In this document: one piece after another, positions 1-9,163 of the stretch
Layout: each line of letters begins with the position of its first letter
Position numbering within the stretch: position 1 is the first letter of the stretch
NCBI GenBank assembly: GCA_040954595.2
Contig: CM082590.2
Location: 2,480,001 to 2,544,000, forward strand
DNA: 64,000 nucleotides
From: Balanoglossus misakiensis
Taxonomy: Eukaryota; Hemichordata
Direction: 5' to 3'
Position numbers and translations under genes: made by a program
The notes under the pieces: generated by a model
Database searches by the model: none
The model's input: only the letters and a program-made list of their open reading frames with translations
What the model was told of the DNA's origin: nothing

Positions 1-1241
1 ATCTTCAGTCTCTCTACAATAGTTGTCAGATGGTTCGTCCACGGGCAATCTACTCAACATGTCCGCATAATTATTCTTTCCCTTGATATGGGTGATATGA
101 TAATCAAATTGTTGCATATATAACAGCCATCTCTCAATTCTAGCTGAAGGGGGCCTGGAGTTAGGGCTGAATACTTTCAATAAAGGCTTATGGTCAGTTC
201 TGACCTCAAAATGACTGCCTAGCAGAAACTGCTGAAGTTTCTCACATGCCCATTTAACTCCAAGCGCCTCTCGCTCAAACTGAGAGTACCTTGACTCAAC
301 ATGTGTAAGCTTTCTGCTAACATAGTACACTGGTTGATATGAACCATTACTTTGCATTTGTTCAGGGATTGCTCCAACACCAACGGGCGATGCATCAGAA
401 GTGACTCGAGTTTTAGCACCCTGCTTGAAATAAGCCATGAATGGACTTGTGGTCAATTTATGTTTGATGAGATTGAATACTTTCTCATGCTTGGGAAGCC
501 ATTTCCACTTTGCATCTTTGCGAGTCAAATCCCACAGTGGGCTTGTCACTGTTGCAAATTTATCGACATATTTTGAGCAAAATTGAGCCAGCCCCAAGAA
601 ACTTCTCAATTCTGATTTGTCAGTTGGCGTTCGAGCTTTTACAATAGCTTTGACCTTCTCATCAGTGAGTTTCATACCCTGGGCCGTCATCAAGTGACCC
701 ATGAATATCATACTGTCTCCTAGCTTACATTTTGTAAAGTTCAGCGTTAAACCATGCTCACTAAAACGCTTGATCACTTTCCCAACTCTGGCATGCAGCT
801 GCTCATAATTTTCAGCTACTACTCTAATATCATCATGCATGTTGTGGGCACCCTCACAGCCCTTCAAAACCTGGCTAATTAGATTTTGAAACTTTTCAGT
901 CGCCATGTTCACACCAAAAACTAAACGCTTGTAGCGATACAAAGAGTTGGGCCCTGAAAAGGTTGTAATATCCCTGCTCTTTTCATCGAGCTCAATTTGA
1001 TGGAAAGCCATATTCATATCAAGCTTGCAAAATACCTTGGCCCCTGAAATTTCCTCTAGCGTTTCATCCATGGTGGGAACAGGGTGTCTTTCCCTAACAA
1101 TGGCTTGATTTGCTTTTCTCATGTCCAGACATAGTCTGATATCCCCATCAGGCTTTTGTACTGTTACAAGGGGGTTGACCCAAGAGGTCGGACCCGAAAC
1201 CTTCTCTATTACTCCCAGCTTTTGAAGCTCGTTGAGTTTTT
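1..1241 (-). CDS. pol: Reverse transcriptase - RNase H (partial, runs off window)
   Basis: Codons run on the minus strand with first bases at multiples of three. The frame is open from the A-run at 1242-1237 to base 1. Visible RT motifs are WVNPLVTVQKPDG, then RLCLDMRKAN, the FxxIxL-type palm segment, FGVNMA, and the catalytic MHDD at 840-829 (both aspartates present). The thumb/connection ends in FLGLAQFCSKYV. RNase H follows with SDAS (Asp at 396-394), YVSRKLTHVESRYSQFEREA and RTDHKPL, so all expected acidic residues are seen. The start depends on a +1 shift from the gag frame, by mutation or less likely by recoding, since no separate start codon is evident. The C-terminal half with integrase is outside the window. 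Confidence 0.92.
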
Positions 1242-2779
1242 TCAACAACTTTAGCACGGCGGTTGAAAGGAATTCGCCGGTACTGGGCTATGGGTTTGAC
1301 ACTCTCATCAATATGCAAATGGAGCTTGTAGCCCTTTAACTTACCCAACCCATTAAATACCTCAGGATATTTCCTCCGCAATTCTGCAAGAATTGGCGAA
1401 GAATTATCAGCACATATTGAATTTATCGTGTACAGATTCACATTTCCAACTCTCAACATATCTAAATTCTCAGAAGTACTCCGACTCAACAAAATCGGTT
1501 GATCAGCCTTGATCACTATAAAATCAGCAATACATTTCTTTTTAGTAGGCGCTTCAACATGTAAGGCACATTTACCCAATATATCTAAAGGTTTACTAGA
1601 ACCATAGGTAAACACTTTATTGTTACAATTTCGAACTTTCACACCACGCTTTTCAGCAAGTCTGCGAAATTGTCTTTCACCAATGAGATTACATGTAGCA
1701 CCACTGTCGATGATAACCGGCACGTGTTGATTCTCGATCTGAATACCTGTATCAGTGAGGTCCTTCCCACTGGAAGCACGGAAAGCAGCATTGAAAGCAT
1801 AGTACGCTTTCTCCTCGTCAGTCTCGACGTCTGCATGGCCACCATCGGCGTTTGCATCAGTAGTCGTCTGAGCTACCTTGTGTGTACCGCGACCATCACC
1901 ACGCGTACGGCCACGTCCACGTGCGCTGCGGTTACCACCACTGCCTCGACTGTTGCCATTTTCACTGTCTTTAGACGGACAGTCTTCCCACTTAGCACGA
2001 CAGTCTGCAGCTCTGTGTCCCGGTTTTTGACATCGGAAACACCGGTCGGATTTTTGTTCGGCATTGCGAGAACTACCACTTGTACTGGCGCGACATTCAC
2101 GTTGCATGTGACCTTTCCTTCCACAACGGAAACAGGCTAAGTCCGCCATTTTGTTTTTGGCGCGCGTACGTTTACCGCCAATATTGACTGCATTTGCACT
2201 CACAGCTTGAGTACCAGACACCAAAACTAGTGCATCTTTGTCGTGATACGACCGTATGATTTGTAGTAGTTTGGTAGTGTCCAAATTCTTTTCACGATAC
2301 AGCTTGCTTTTTAGCACCTTGTCGCTGATGTAGAGCAAGACACGATCTCTTATCTGGTTGTCTTTTTCCGTCTCGGGAAAATCACAGTCTTTCAGTAGGT
2401 TCTTGAGACGTATTACGTAGCTGTCGACCGTCTCCCCGGACGTGGGAGTTGCGCTGTAAAACTTCTGTCTCGCCATAGGAACGTTTTTCTGCAGTTGAAA
2501 GTGTTTATCCAAACATGCTATCAACGTTGCGCAGTTTGTGACGTCACCAGTTTCATCTTCAGATTTAGTGCTAACAATGTCTCTGATGCCCGCTCCAGCC
2601 ATGTGCAAAAGTAAGGCACGCTTCTGCGCATTATTTGAAACACCAGAAGCTGCTACGAACAGTTCAAATTCCTGAAGCCAACGCTCCCACCTTTGCTGAA
2701 GAGCCTCCGGTTCGCCTTCACAGTCGAATCCCGCCACTCCTGGCAGTCCGGACAGCGTTACGGGTGTAGACATTTTCAT
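1148..2779 (-). CDS. gag-pro: Gag-protease polyprotein, running into RT
   Basis: The 543-codon frame starts at an ATG about 84 bp after the primer-binding site. Residues 1-210 are a gag-like helical region with a W-rich stretch near 31-40. Two CCHC zinc knuckles follow: CFRCGRKGHMQREC at 216-229 and a second at 247-260. An RG-rich linker lies at 278-300. The aspartic protease has its catalytic DSG at 358-360. A region typical of the RT N-terminus (YPEVFNG at 471-477 and onward) follows. After about residue 514 the frame leaves the RT frame at a run of six A, and the last 29 residues are off-frame. Gag, protease and RT would otherwise form one continuous polyprotein, as in many mag-like gypsy elements. 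It packages element RNA and matures the polyprotein in particles. Confidence 0.9.
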   Translation of the reverse strand: MKMSTPVTLSGLPGVAGFDCEGEPEALQQRWERWLQEFELFVAASGVSNNAQKRALLLHMAGAGIRDIVSTKSEDETGDVTNCATLIACLDKHFQLQKNVPMARQKFYSATPTSGETVDSYVIRLKNLLKDCDFPETEKDNQIRDRVLLYISDKVLKSKLYREKNLDTTKLLQIIRSYHDKDALVLVSGTQAVSANAVNIGGKRTRAKNKMADLACFRCGRKGHMQRECRASTSGSSRNAEQKSDRCFRCQKPGHRAADCRAKWEDCPSKDSENGNSRGSGGNRSARGRGRTRGDGRGTHKVAQTTTDANADGGHADVETDEEKAYYAFNAAFRASSGKDLTDTGIQIENQHVPVIIDSGATCNLIGERQFRRLAEKRGVKVRNCNNKVFTYGSSKPLDILGKCALHVEAPTKKKCIADFIVIKADQPILLSRSTSENLDMLRVGNVNLYTINSICADNSSPILAELRRKYPEVFNGLGKLKGYKLHLHIDESVKPIAQYRRIPFNRRAKVVEKTQRASKAGSNREGFGSDLLGQPPCNSTKA

Positions 2780-2862
2780 GCACTCAAATCACGGCTAAAA
2801 AGTCACCAAATCTCGTAAAGGTTGCTTGCGTATGTTCTTCGATAGTTAATTTAGACAACTAA

Positions 2863-2875
2863 ATCCTCGTCGCCA
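2863..2875 (-). other. tRNA primer-binding site
   Basis: TGGCGACGAGGAT on the minus strand, 4 bp after the LTR end. The initial TGG matches the CCA end of a tRNA, and TGGCGAC-type sites are usual in animal gypsy elements. The exact tRNA is not assigned. Confidence 0.7.
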
Positions 2876-2879
2876 TTTA

Positions 2880-3033
2880 TGTGATGTCCGGGGAGGGGTT
2901 ATTGACAGTCGACAACGACGGAGTTCCACAGAAGTGATGTTTATTGAATGACAACCACGCGGGAACTAACAGTTACAGGAAATCACGTATACAGACCATG
3001 TGACAATCACGTGATCATGACAATACTATCACA
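2880..3033 (-). repeat. 5' LTR of the gypsy element
   Basis: The 154-bp segment starts TGTGAT and ends ATCACA on the minus strand, giving a 6-bp terminal inverted repeat of TG..CA type. It stops 4 bp before a primer-binding-site-like sequence. An AATAAA polyadenylation signal is present on the minus strand (bases 2945-2940), as expected for an R/U5 boundary. A CACGTG palindrome lies in the first third. Boundaries are inferred from a single LTR, since the partner is outside the window. Confidence 0.75.
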
Positions 3034-3291
3034 ATGATCTGATATAAACTGATGGTTCATAACTATTCACCATAGACCTGAACTTGTTTGTGACATTTAC
3101 TGATGCAAATAACAACTGCACAATTTGAATATTGCCATAACTATTTTCAAAGGTAGTTTGACACCCACCCCACCCAAAATGATAGAAGGATCAGTTAGTA
3201 ACATTCTATACCCTTACATTTTTATGTGTCAGTGTCACACATATTTAGAAGATAAATGAAAACTGAATACAAGAATAAAAGTTTGTCTAAC
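3034..3291. other. Intron or flank between exon 10 and the retrotransposon
   Basis: AT-rich sequence with no exon-like open frame or repeat recognised. It is presumably the start of intron 10, cut by the retrotransposon insertion. Confidence 0.5.
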
Positions 3292-3368
3292 CTTTATGAT
3301 CTTCTTTGACAAGTTCTTGGCAGCATGCCAAATGTCATGAGAATGTTTTATGTCTGGGTGATCGTCTC
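3292..3368 (-). CDS. Exon 10 of transposase-like gene (last one visible)
   Basis: 77 nt from acceptor ACTCTTATAG to a weak donor GTTAGA. It encodes DDHPDIKHSHDIWHAAKNLS and KKIIK, which directly continues exon 9 once the intron is removed (split Arg codon). Frame ends exactly on a codon. No following exon is found between 3291 and the LTR at 3033, so the rest lies beyond the retrotransposon or is lost. Confidence 0.78.
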
Positions 3369-5636
3369 CTATAAGAGTGGGTAAATGTGATTACAAATGG
3401 AGCTTCAAAATGACAGTGTTATGATTGCCAAATACATTATCTCAGAAAAACAAAATCAACATTGACCTGTATAACAGCTTTGCTTTTGGCATTTCAAAGC
3501 AACATATAACCCAAGTTAAGATGGGTCCCTAGGATCTTTTTGCTCGTTGCTATGGGCCTTTATAGGACACTACACTCAATTTTGATCGAAACCGTTATGA
3601 ACGTCCGACAAGGGGCTTGTAACTAGTTAAAAATACGCACGATTGTGTGCACACCCCCTGTCCGAGTATGGTTACGGCAGCTACCGCCCGGCCATAGGCC
3701 GCCACGCTAATACGGCAAAGCAGCAGTCACCGATAGCGTGCGCGTCCTGTAACCACAGTAACTGGATCGAACGCTAAAAATCCAATGTTTTGTACACAGA
3801 GATTTTGTACCGTTCACGAAAATCCCTAAGGCTTTTTTCATAGGCGACGTAGGCCAGCCAAATTTGACCTGCTTGTTGAGAACGCACTTCCGCATAGTGT
3901 GACGGATCGTTTTTTCGGTTTTCGTCGTGCTAAGAAGCGATACCGGTGGAAGAGTGCGTCCAAAAACACCCACAATCGATGACTTTTTCAGGTGTGGTAC
4001 GGGTATGCTGAAATCGTAGGATACAACGATAATATTCGAAAACAAAATCCGTCACGATCTTCCCTGGTTCAAGCAACTAATGAATACGTATCAAGTTCGT
4101 TTTTGAGGTCACGGAATAAAAAGCCTTAGGCTTTTGAAATTTGACCTAGCTAATTTGCATATCAATGGCGTCAGGGGGCGCGCGCTCACAATCGTGCAGA
4201 TTTTCAACTAGTTACCAGCCCCTTGTTAGACTCTGAAAACGGCTTAGTCCAAATCGGGGTGTAATGTCCTATAAAGGCCCATAGCAACGGGCAAAAAGAT
4301 CCTAGGGACCCATCTTAAAATCATAAAATTACACTTACTCATCAGAGCTGTAATCTGCATGTGGGCATCTGTTACGACTTCTTTGACATTTACACCTTTC
4401 TCCTGAAGCTGGTTTAGACTTTTAACAAGGCAGGCCTTTTCCATGTTTGTTGACTTCTTCTCTGTTTCTCTTTTGTCCATGGTTATTATCGACAGAATTT
4501 TCTTGGTGGTTTCCTCCATCACAGTATAGGTGCAATATTGCGCACAAAAACCCGGGGAATCCATTCGCCCATCACCTGAGACATAATCAAGTAAATATGT
4601 CAGTCAAATTATACATAAGTATGCATAAGTGAGAACATTTCCAATTCAATGATTTTACAATGAGTATGAAATGATGCAAATGAGGAAGTAAATGCCACCA
4701 AATAATAACTATTGTATTCTCTTTTCTAAATCAGCAGAATAGAGTGTGTAAGTATAAACTTTTAGACATAAATTACAAGTGCATTGGCAGACATGTGATG
4801 GATAATCAGTGGGGTGAGCCAATCAGATTAGGTGCGTGTCATTAACAATGAAGCTAAAAACTTACCCAGTAAAACAAGTTCTTGGCCATCAAATGAATCA
4901 ATGATGTCTTGTTGTTGTCGTATCCAAAATTCATCAAGACATGGTATTAGATAAGCTTTCTGAATTCTATTGTAAGTATTCTGGGAGCAAATTCTGAGTG
5001 ACAGAATGCTTGCCAAAAAATTAATTTTGGCATAATTATTACCAGACAATAGAATGGCAGCTGCTGTGAAGAGATCACCACTATGAAGTCTCCTGTTCAA
5101 AATTGGTTGTGAACACCATTCGTACTCAAGGTGACCAGCTGAGCATTCCTGAAAAAAAAAAGTTTAAAGATTCATGCTTATTTGATCATTTCATGTTGAT
5201 TTCTCCAAGACACGATAAAACAGATGGTAATACCGATAACTTTGTAATTTCAGTTGACTATTGTTTTTTATTATAAACCTAAAGGAACAATGTGCACCCA
5301 CATAGGATTATAACTAGAGTTTCCTGTTCATCTAAATAATACTGGCATAGTGATTGTCCATACAATGCACACTACAGTTGGTATAGTTTAACAATAATTG
5401 TCAAGAATATACCATATTTAGTTCACACTCACCCACTTTAGATATAAAGCTGAGCCAACAAACTTTGAAGTAGAGGATATCAATCCACTGCAAGACTTCA
5501 ATGCACAGACTTGCCTAATAGATTTTTTGCCAAGGGCCAGAAGCTGGTTCAAAAAAAACAGACATGTTGTAGAGTCACCAAGGAGGCTTTCCCCATCTTC
5601 TTCTGTGACAACTCTCTGCAGACCCGGTGATGGTGT

Positions 5637-5682
<46 letters not shown>

Positions 5683-8600
5683 CCACCGTCACTTTCAATA
5701 TCGTCATCACCAATGGCAGGAACCACCTGCACGCCATTAGTTCTGAGAAATGGACAAAAAATCCTAACAATGCTCATGACTTGTCCATCAGAGTTTGTCA
5801 GTCAGCTGTTAGTACAAATGTTGTAAGTTGATGTTTCATTCATAAAAGAAAATTTATCATATATATGAATTTTAGCGTCCAACACTTAGGCTTTTTTTAA
5901 CCATGAGGATATTTTGCCTTCCATTTGTACCCATCCAATAAGGAACTTTGATGATAGTGATAAATGCGCACTTACATTATAGAAATATCAAAGCTGGGCT
6001 CATAGTCATAATCATCATCGTCACATAGGTTCATGTCTTCCTCTTTGTCTTCCTCAGAAATATCAATGCTCAACCTGGTAGTAATAAAACCAAGGAATTA
6101 ATCTGAATAGTGGGACAATGCTGCTCACTAAAAATACATATAGTCACTCATAAGCACAAAAAAGAAAGAAAACATTTCCCATGAATTTAAGTACAAGCAA
6201 ATGTTCTGACACACGTGATGCATGTCATGAAACTGATTTTCCCAACAAATTTAAATTTAGTGTAACAGGAGAAAAGAAGCAATCGAAAAGGCTTGCTCAA
6301 GCAAGGGATACATGCATGCCGTATATGACAATAGAATAAGGAAAACTTACTCAAATGGATTGATGAAAGACTCAGACAAATTTCTTGGAAATCTTACACG
6401 GCCGCTGGAGAAAAAAATGACAAAATAGGCACACATGAGACGGCAATATGTACTGAACTAATTTACAGCTGTGAACTAAATATAACACACATGAAAATTG
6501 AACTCTGAAACAAAGTGACAGGGGCACACAGGGACAGCAGCATCACTGCTTATTTTTACAGGTTCCTCTCTATCTTGGTTTCACACAAGTAAATTTAGGG
6601 TGCTTGGTAAACATTTGCCATTTTGCTTTCTAAGAAATATTTTCATGTTGATAGCTACACAGAATAACTTATTCACACAAGCATAAGCAAGGGAGTTAGA
6701 AATTAGTACATTTACATGTATGTAAAGCAGTCGCTCCTGCTTTTGTCCTAAAGCAGGAGATTAATGTTTATCACAAAAGGTACAAAAGAGGGGGGAAAGC
6801 CACATTTCACTATAAAAGTTTACCTAACTACAGTTTATCTTCAGATTATTAGAATCTCACACTCCCAAGGACCTGGGATCACATTTCTCACAAGAGTTGG
6901 GGATTTTCTGTCCCACACGAGCCGCAGGCTCGTGTGGGACAGAATATCCCCGACGAGTGTGAGAAATATGATCCCAGGTCCTTGGTGTGTGAGATTCTTT
7001 TTCTCACACGGTCACAAATTAGCCAAGTTCGTTAAAAACATTGAATAAATGACTCTGGAATTGTTGTCTGGGGGCACGTTGTAGTCTCTGTGCCTGTAAT
7101 ACACATCGCGCCATTGGATAACATTTAGTGCGCGTAGCGACAGAACACTTTGTCAACCAATCAGCACTCACGTCATATACAGCTTTCTATTCAGTGAGAT
7201 TGTGAGAACAATTTGTTCCCACACTCTGTTCTCACACTCCCAGCGTACGGGGAGTGTAAGAAAAGATAGTGTCATACCTTTCACTTTGTACTGGCTGTGA
7301 TGGGCCTTCTGTAGATTCCATAGGTTTCTCTTGTGATGATTCTCCTATCTCCTGAACATCTATCTCTGCAATTCCAGAGATGGAAGAAACCCTGTACAAA
7401 GAAAAAAAAGACTAAAATTTGATACATGACAAACTAGGTCTGCACAAACGTTGTAGGTTCCAGTTCCCCCTAATCCCCCAACCAGTAAGCAGTGAAAAAC
7501 CTATGTTTGCTGGATTAAAACCATAGACGTGAATGTCTTGGTCAACACACTGAATAAATTGTATAGGATGATTTTGGTTGTTTATTGGAGGGCAAATGTC
7601 AGGTATACTTCGCCATTGTTATGTTGATTATTGTCACCTGAGAGTTTGAGCAGAGGCTTTTCCTCATACTACAGATTGTGGCTAGAAGCATTGAAATTAT
7701 CATGTAATGTAAAAAAACAGTGCTTAAACACCTACCTGACTGATGATATTTCTGATGCAACTAATTCTTCTAAATTTTTTTCGATATCACAAAGATGGCC
7801 ATTTCCTGGCGTTGATGTCATAGGAAAAGTTTGGGTGGCTTGTCCTTGATCATCACGTTGCCTATAAATTTTAAGAAACAAATATATACTTTTAGGTATT
7901 CCCATCTATCACACAGATAACTATGTGGAATGCAACATTTCATTGTTTCATTTCTATAAATTATATTACGGACACAATTACTTTTCATGAGCCATAAAAA
8001 CATGTCACCTCTTTAAAACAATATACATCATGTATACTGCAAGAGCCCCATCAAATATGAAAATCTATTGTGTACTATACAAAGCTCAAAGTATCATGAT
8101 CAAAATTTATTTGGTACCTAGTTTCCATAGACGGTGCAAATACTTGCAGTGTTTCTTGGCCACTTGGAGATGATGCAGGCCTGGTAAATTCTGCATCTGT
8201 TGTTGCTGTAACTTGATGTTCATAATACCTGTCCACACAAATAATAAGACACAATGAACCTTTTTTGCCTTTACAATGGCTTGTTTACGTAGCCAATTTC
8301 TGTCTTTAGAATGGATTACACACAGCCATAATTTGCCTCAGAGGACATGTTACAGACACGTAAGGTGAGAATAAGATAACTACGAGAAAATAGCCAAATT
8401 TTTCTTCAGTTCATATACAGCTCAAGAAATGTACACAACTGGCTATAACAAAACGGAAGTTGTAGCAGAACAAAGAACAACCAAATTCCGCTATAAGCAT
8501 ATTGTCTCGTATGTTCGATAACAGTAATACATGTAGATTGTCCGGAGGAAAAAAAAGAAAAAAAAAAAAAATTGCAGTACCGTACAATTTATCTCGCATA

Positions 8601-9051
8601 GTCATACATTGATACAAACGGTCCAGCGTACTACATACAACTGCTGGTCGAGGGCGAGGTATGCGCTGGGCAAAATCACTAAGTGAAATACGACTTGAAA
8701 CAGCACATTTAGAATTACATTGAGATGATGCTCGCAGTGATTCTGTGAGACACAGATTCTAAATTCATGTACACAATTCATGCCGTATCTTTGGCTATGG
8801 AGTACGTACACAGTGAATGCACGAATATGTACTTACCGGTCGATCAGTACCTTTGCGACCTGGCGGTTCGTTTCCAATACCAAGGAGCGTTTGATTTCAT
8901 TCCAACGATGAATTTCCGAGAAAATGTTTATCTGACCTACTTGTTTCAGCAATTGTTTACGTTTTTTTGCCGAAGCAGTGGTTTGTGGGCGGCCACGAGC
9001 ACGTTTACGTTTACCACTGCTACTGGGAACAGACGCCAAAGCATCCGCCAT
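3292..9051 (-). CDS. Transposase-like DDE protein gene, ten exons visible, 3' end missing
   Basis: Ten exons joined by GT..AG introns give 542 in-frame codons: 9051-8837, 8228-8118, 7861-7736, 7391-7278, 6404-6351, 6074-5976, 5742-5433, 5148-4866, 4575-4339 and 3368-3292. Every split codon is restored at the junctions. The start MADALASVP opens exon 1, which has a basic AT-hook-like GRP stretch (about residues 13-32) and a helix with HRWNEIK and VAKVLIDRYYE. Residues 73-310 are low-complexity and acidic, including 14 Asp in a row (261-274). The C-terminal part has GDGRMDSPGF (438-447), VVTDAH (502-509; candidate catalytic Asp 443 and 507) and HSHDIWHAAKNLSKKI (525-540), spaced like the first strands of an RNase H-fold DDE transposase. 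I recognise this as a family of long uncharacterised animal proteins; Kolobok-type transposases are my best comparison, from memory. Later exons with the last acidic residue are not in the window, so it may be a domesticated gene, an active transposase or a broken copy. Confidence 0.78.
3516..4318. mobile_element. TTAA-flanked non-autonomous DNA transposon (MITE) in intron 9
   Basis: An element of about 0.8 kb with long imperfect terminal inverted repeats of about 140 bp. The left end reads TTAA GATGGGTCCCTAGGAT and the right end is its complement, ATCCTAGGGACCCATC TTAA. The arms stay similar through CTATAAAGGCCCATAGCAAC and ACTAGTT..CACAATCGTG. TTAA on both sides looks like a target-site duplication, as made by piggyBac and Kolobok transposases. 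The 112-codon open frame inside (4045-3707) has no recognisable motif and is not called a gene. Confidence 0.8.
4339..4575 (-). CDS. Exon 9 of transposase-like gene (catalytic core)
   Basis: 237 nt from acceptor TTATGTCTCAG to donor GTAAGT (4338-4333). It encodes GDGRMDSPGFCAQYCTYTVM, a strand with KKILSIITMDKRE, a helix, and VNVKEVVTDAHMQI. The two acidic positions followed by hydrophobic strands fit the first two D of a DDE/RNase H fold. The intron that follows carries the TTAA-flanked element starting 14 bp after the donor hexamer. Confidence 0.82.
4866..5148 (-). CDS. Exon 8 of transposase-like gene
   Basis: 283 nt from acceptor TTTTTTTTTTCAG to donor GTAAGT. It encodes ECSAGHLEYEWCSQPILN, an amphipathic/hydrophobic segment (LFTAAAILLSGNNYAKINFL) and IIDSFDGQELVLL. 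This is the strongly conserved stretch just before the catalytic core in the family as I remember it. The exon ends in a split Gly codon completed by exon 9. Confidence 0.8.
5433..5742 (-). CDS. Exon 7 of transposase-like gene, with poly-Asp tract
   Basis: 310 nt. The acceptor is CCATTTCTCAG, chosen over a second AG further in because of its pyrimidine tract and because it keeps phase. The donor is GTGAGT. It encodes TNGVQVVPAIGDDD, fourteen consecutive Asp from GAT repeats (plus-strand ATC microsatellite 5640-5681), then a more ordered segment ending in ALYLKW. Poly-Ser and poly-Met readings of the same repeat in other frames are shadows. Confidence 0.75.
5976..6074 (-). CDS. Exon 6 of transposase-like gene
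   Basis: 99 nt with acceptor ATTACTACCAG and donor GTAAGT. It encodes a strongly acidic segment (SIDISEEDKEEDMN, then a run of Asp and Tyr). The split codon with exon 7 gives Ile. Confidence 0.7.
6351..6404 (-). CDS. Exon 5 of transposase-like gene
   Basis: 54 nt with acceptor TTTTTTTCTCCAG and consensus donor GTAAGT. It encodes GRVRFPRNLSESFINPF. The split codon with exon 6 gives Glu. Exon 5 is separated from exon 4 by an intron filled with a foldback element. Confidence 0.7.
6851..7266. mobile_element. Foldback element with a long hairpin in intron 4
   Basis: Bases 6851-6998 form a near-perfect palindrome: arms of about 70 bp (AGAATCTCACAC.. and ..GTGTGAGATTCT) around a central cgagccGCAggctcg. 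The following 270 bp end in GGGGAGTGTAAGAA, which is roughly complementary to the left start. The whole 416 bp may therefore be one inverted-repeat element, though only the 148-bp hairpin is certain. It lies between exons 4 and 5, well away from the splice sites. Confidence 0.7.
7278..7391 (-). CDS. Exon 4 of transposase-like gene
   Basis: 114 nt with acceptor CTTTGTACAG and donor GTATGA. It encodes an acidic, Ser/Glu/Pro-rich linker (EIDVQEIGESSQEKP). The split codon with exon 5 gives Ser. Confidence 0.66.
7736..7861 (-). CDS. Exon 3 of transposase-like gene
   Basis: 126 nt flanked by acceptor AATTTATAG and donor GTAGGT. It encodes a Gln/Thr-rich linker followed by DIEKNLEELVASEISSV. Both split codons are restored as Arg with the neighbouring exons. 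Confidence 0.66.
8118..8228 (-). CDS. Exon 2 of transposase-like gene
   Basis: 111 nt between an acceptor TGTGGACAG and a donor GTACCA. It encodes YYEHQVTATTD and a Ser/Pro/Thr-rich linker. Phase matches exons 1 and 3. The GTACC donor is weaker than the others. Confidence 0.66.
8229..8836. other. Intron 1 of transposase-like gene
   Basis: A 608-bp AT-rich intron with GTAAGT donor at the exon 1 side and GGACAG at the exon 2 side. It has a short poly-A/T tract near 8548-8570. Open frames in it are short and not exon-like. Confidence 0.6.
8837..9051 (-). CDS. Exon 1 of transposase-like gene (start codon)
   Basis: The ATG at 9051-9049 opens 71 codons plus two bases, ending at a GTAAGT donor (8836-8831). 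It encodes the Ala/Ser/Lys-rich N-terminus with KRKRARGRP, a likely nuclear-localisation or AT-hook sequence, then a predicted helix with W and paired hydrophobics (INIFSEIHRWNEIKRSL). The split Arg codon is completed by exon 2. Confidence 0.78.
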
Positions 9052-9163
9052 GACTGTCGCTACAGCTATAATTATATGTATGACGTTTCATTTTGTGTAT
9101 ATACCCTTGCACATGCGCACATTGGTAATGATCGAAGCCCGGCCCGCGTCCGCGCTCGAATAA
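9052..9163 (-). promoter_or_regulatory. Probable 5' UTR / promoter of the transposase-like gene
   Basis: 112 bp lie between the start codon and a mobile-element arm. The part nearest the arm (9136-9160) is GC-rich with several CpG. No TATA box is convincing at a useful distance. The transcription start is not determinable from sequence. Confidence 0.35.

Larger units (their letters stand above)
1..3033 (-). mobile_element. Ty3/gypsy LTR retrotransposon, 5' part
   Basis: Read on the minus strand, the order is LTR (3033-2880), primer-binding site (2875-2863), a leader, gag with two CCHC knuckles, an aspartic protease, reverse transcriptase and RNase H, which continues to the window edge. RT before RNase H is seen; integrase and the second LTR must lie left of base 1. 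The RT and RNase H reading frame has no stop from about 1240 down to 1, so the copy is fairly young. The single visible defect is a one-base shift near 1237-1242. The element lies downstream of, and in the same orientation as, the transposase-like gene at 3292-9051, most likely in one of its introns. Target-site duplication cannot be checked because only one end is present. Confidence 0.93.

Noticed and set aside
3707-4045. 112-codon minus-strand frame inside the TTAA element
   Set aside because: No recognisable transposase motif; the element looks non-autonomous.
5527-5826. Plus-strand frame with a poly-Ser run, and a minus-strand poly-Met frame
   Set aside because: Both are other-frame readings of the GAT repeat in exon 7, which is supported by splice sites and phase.
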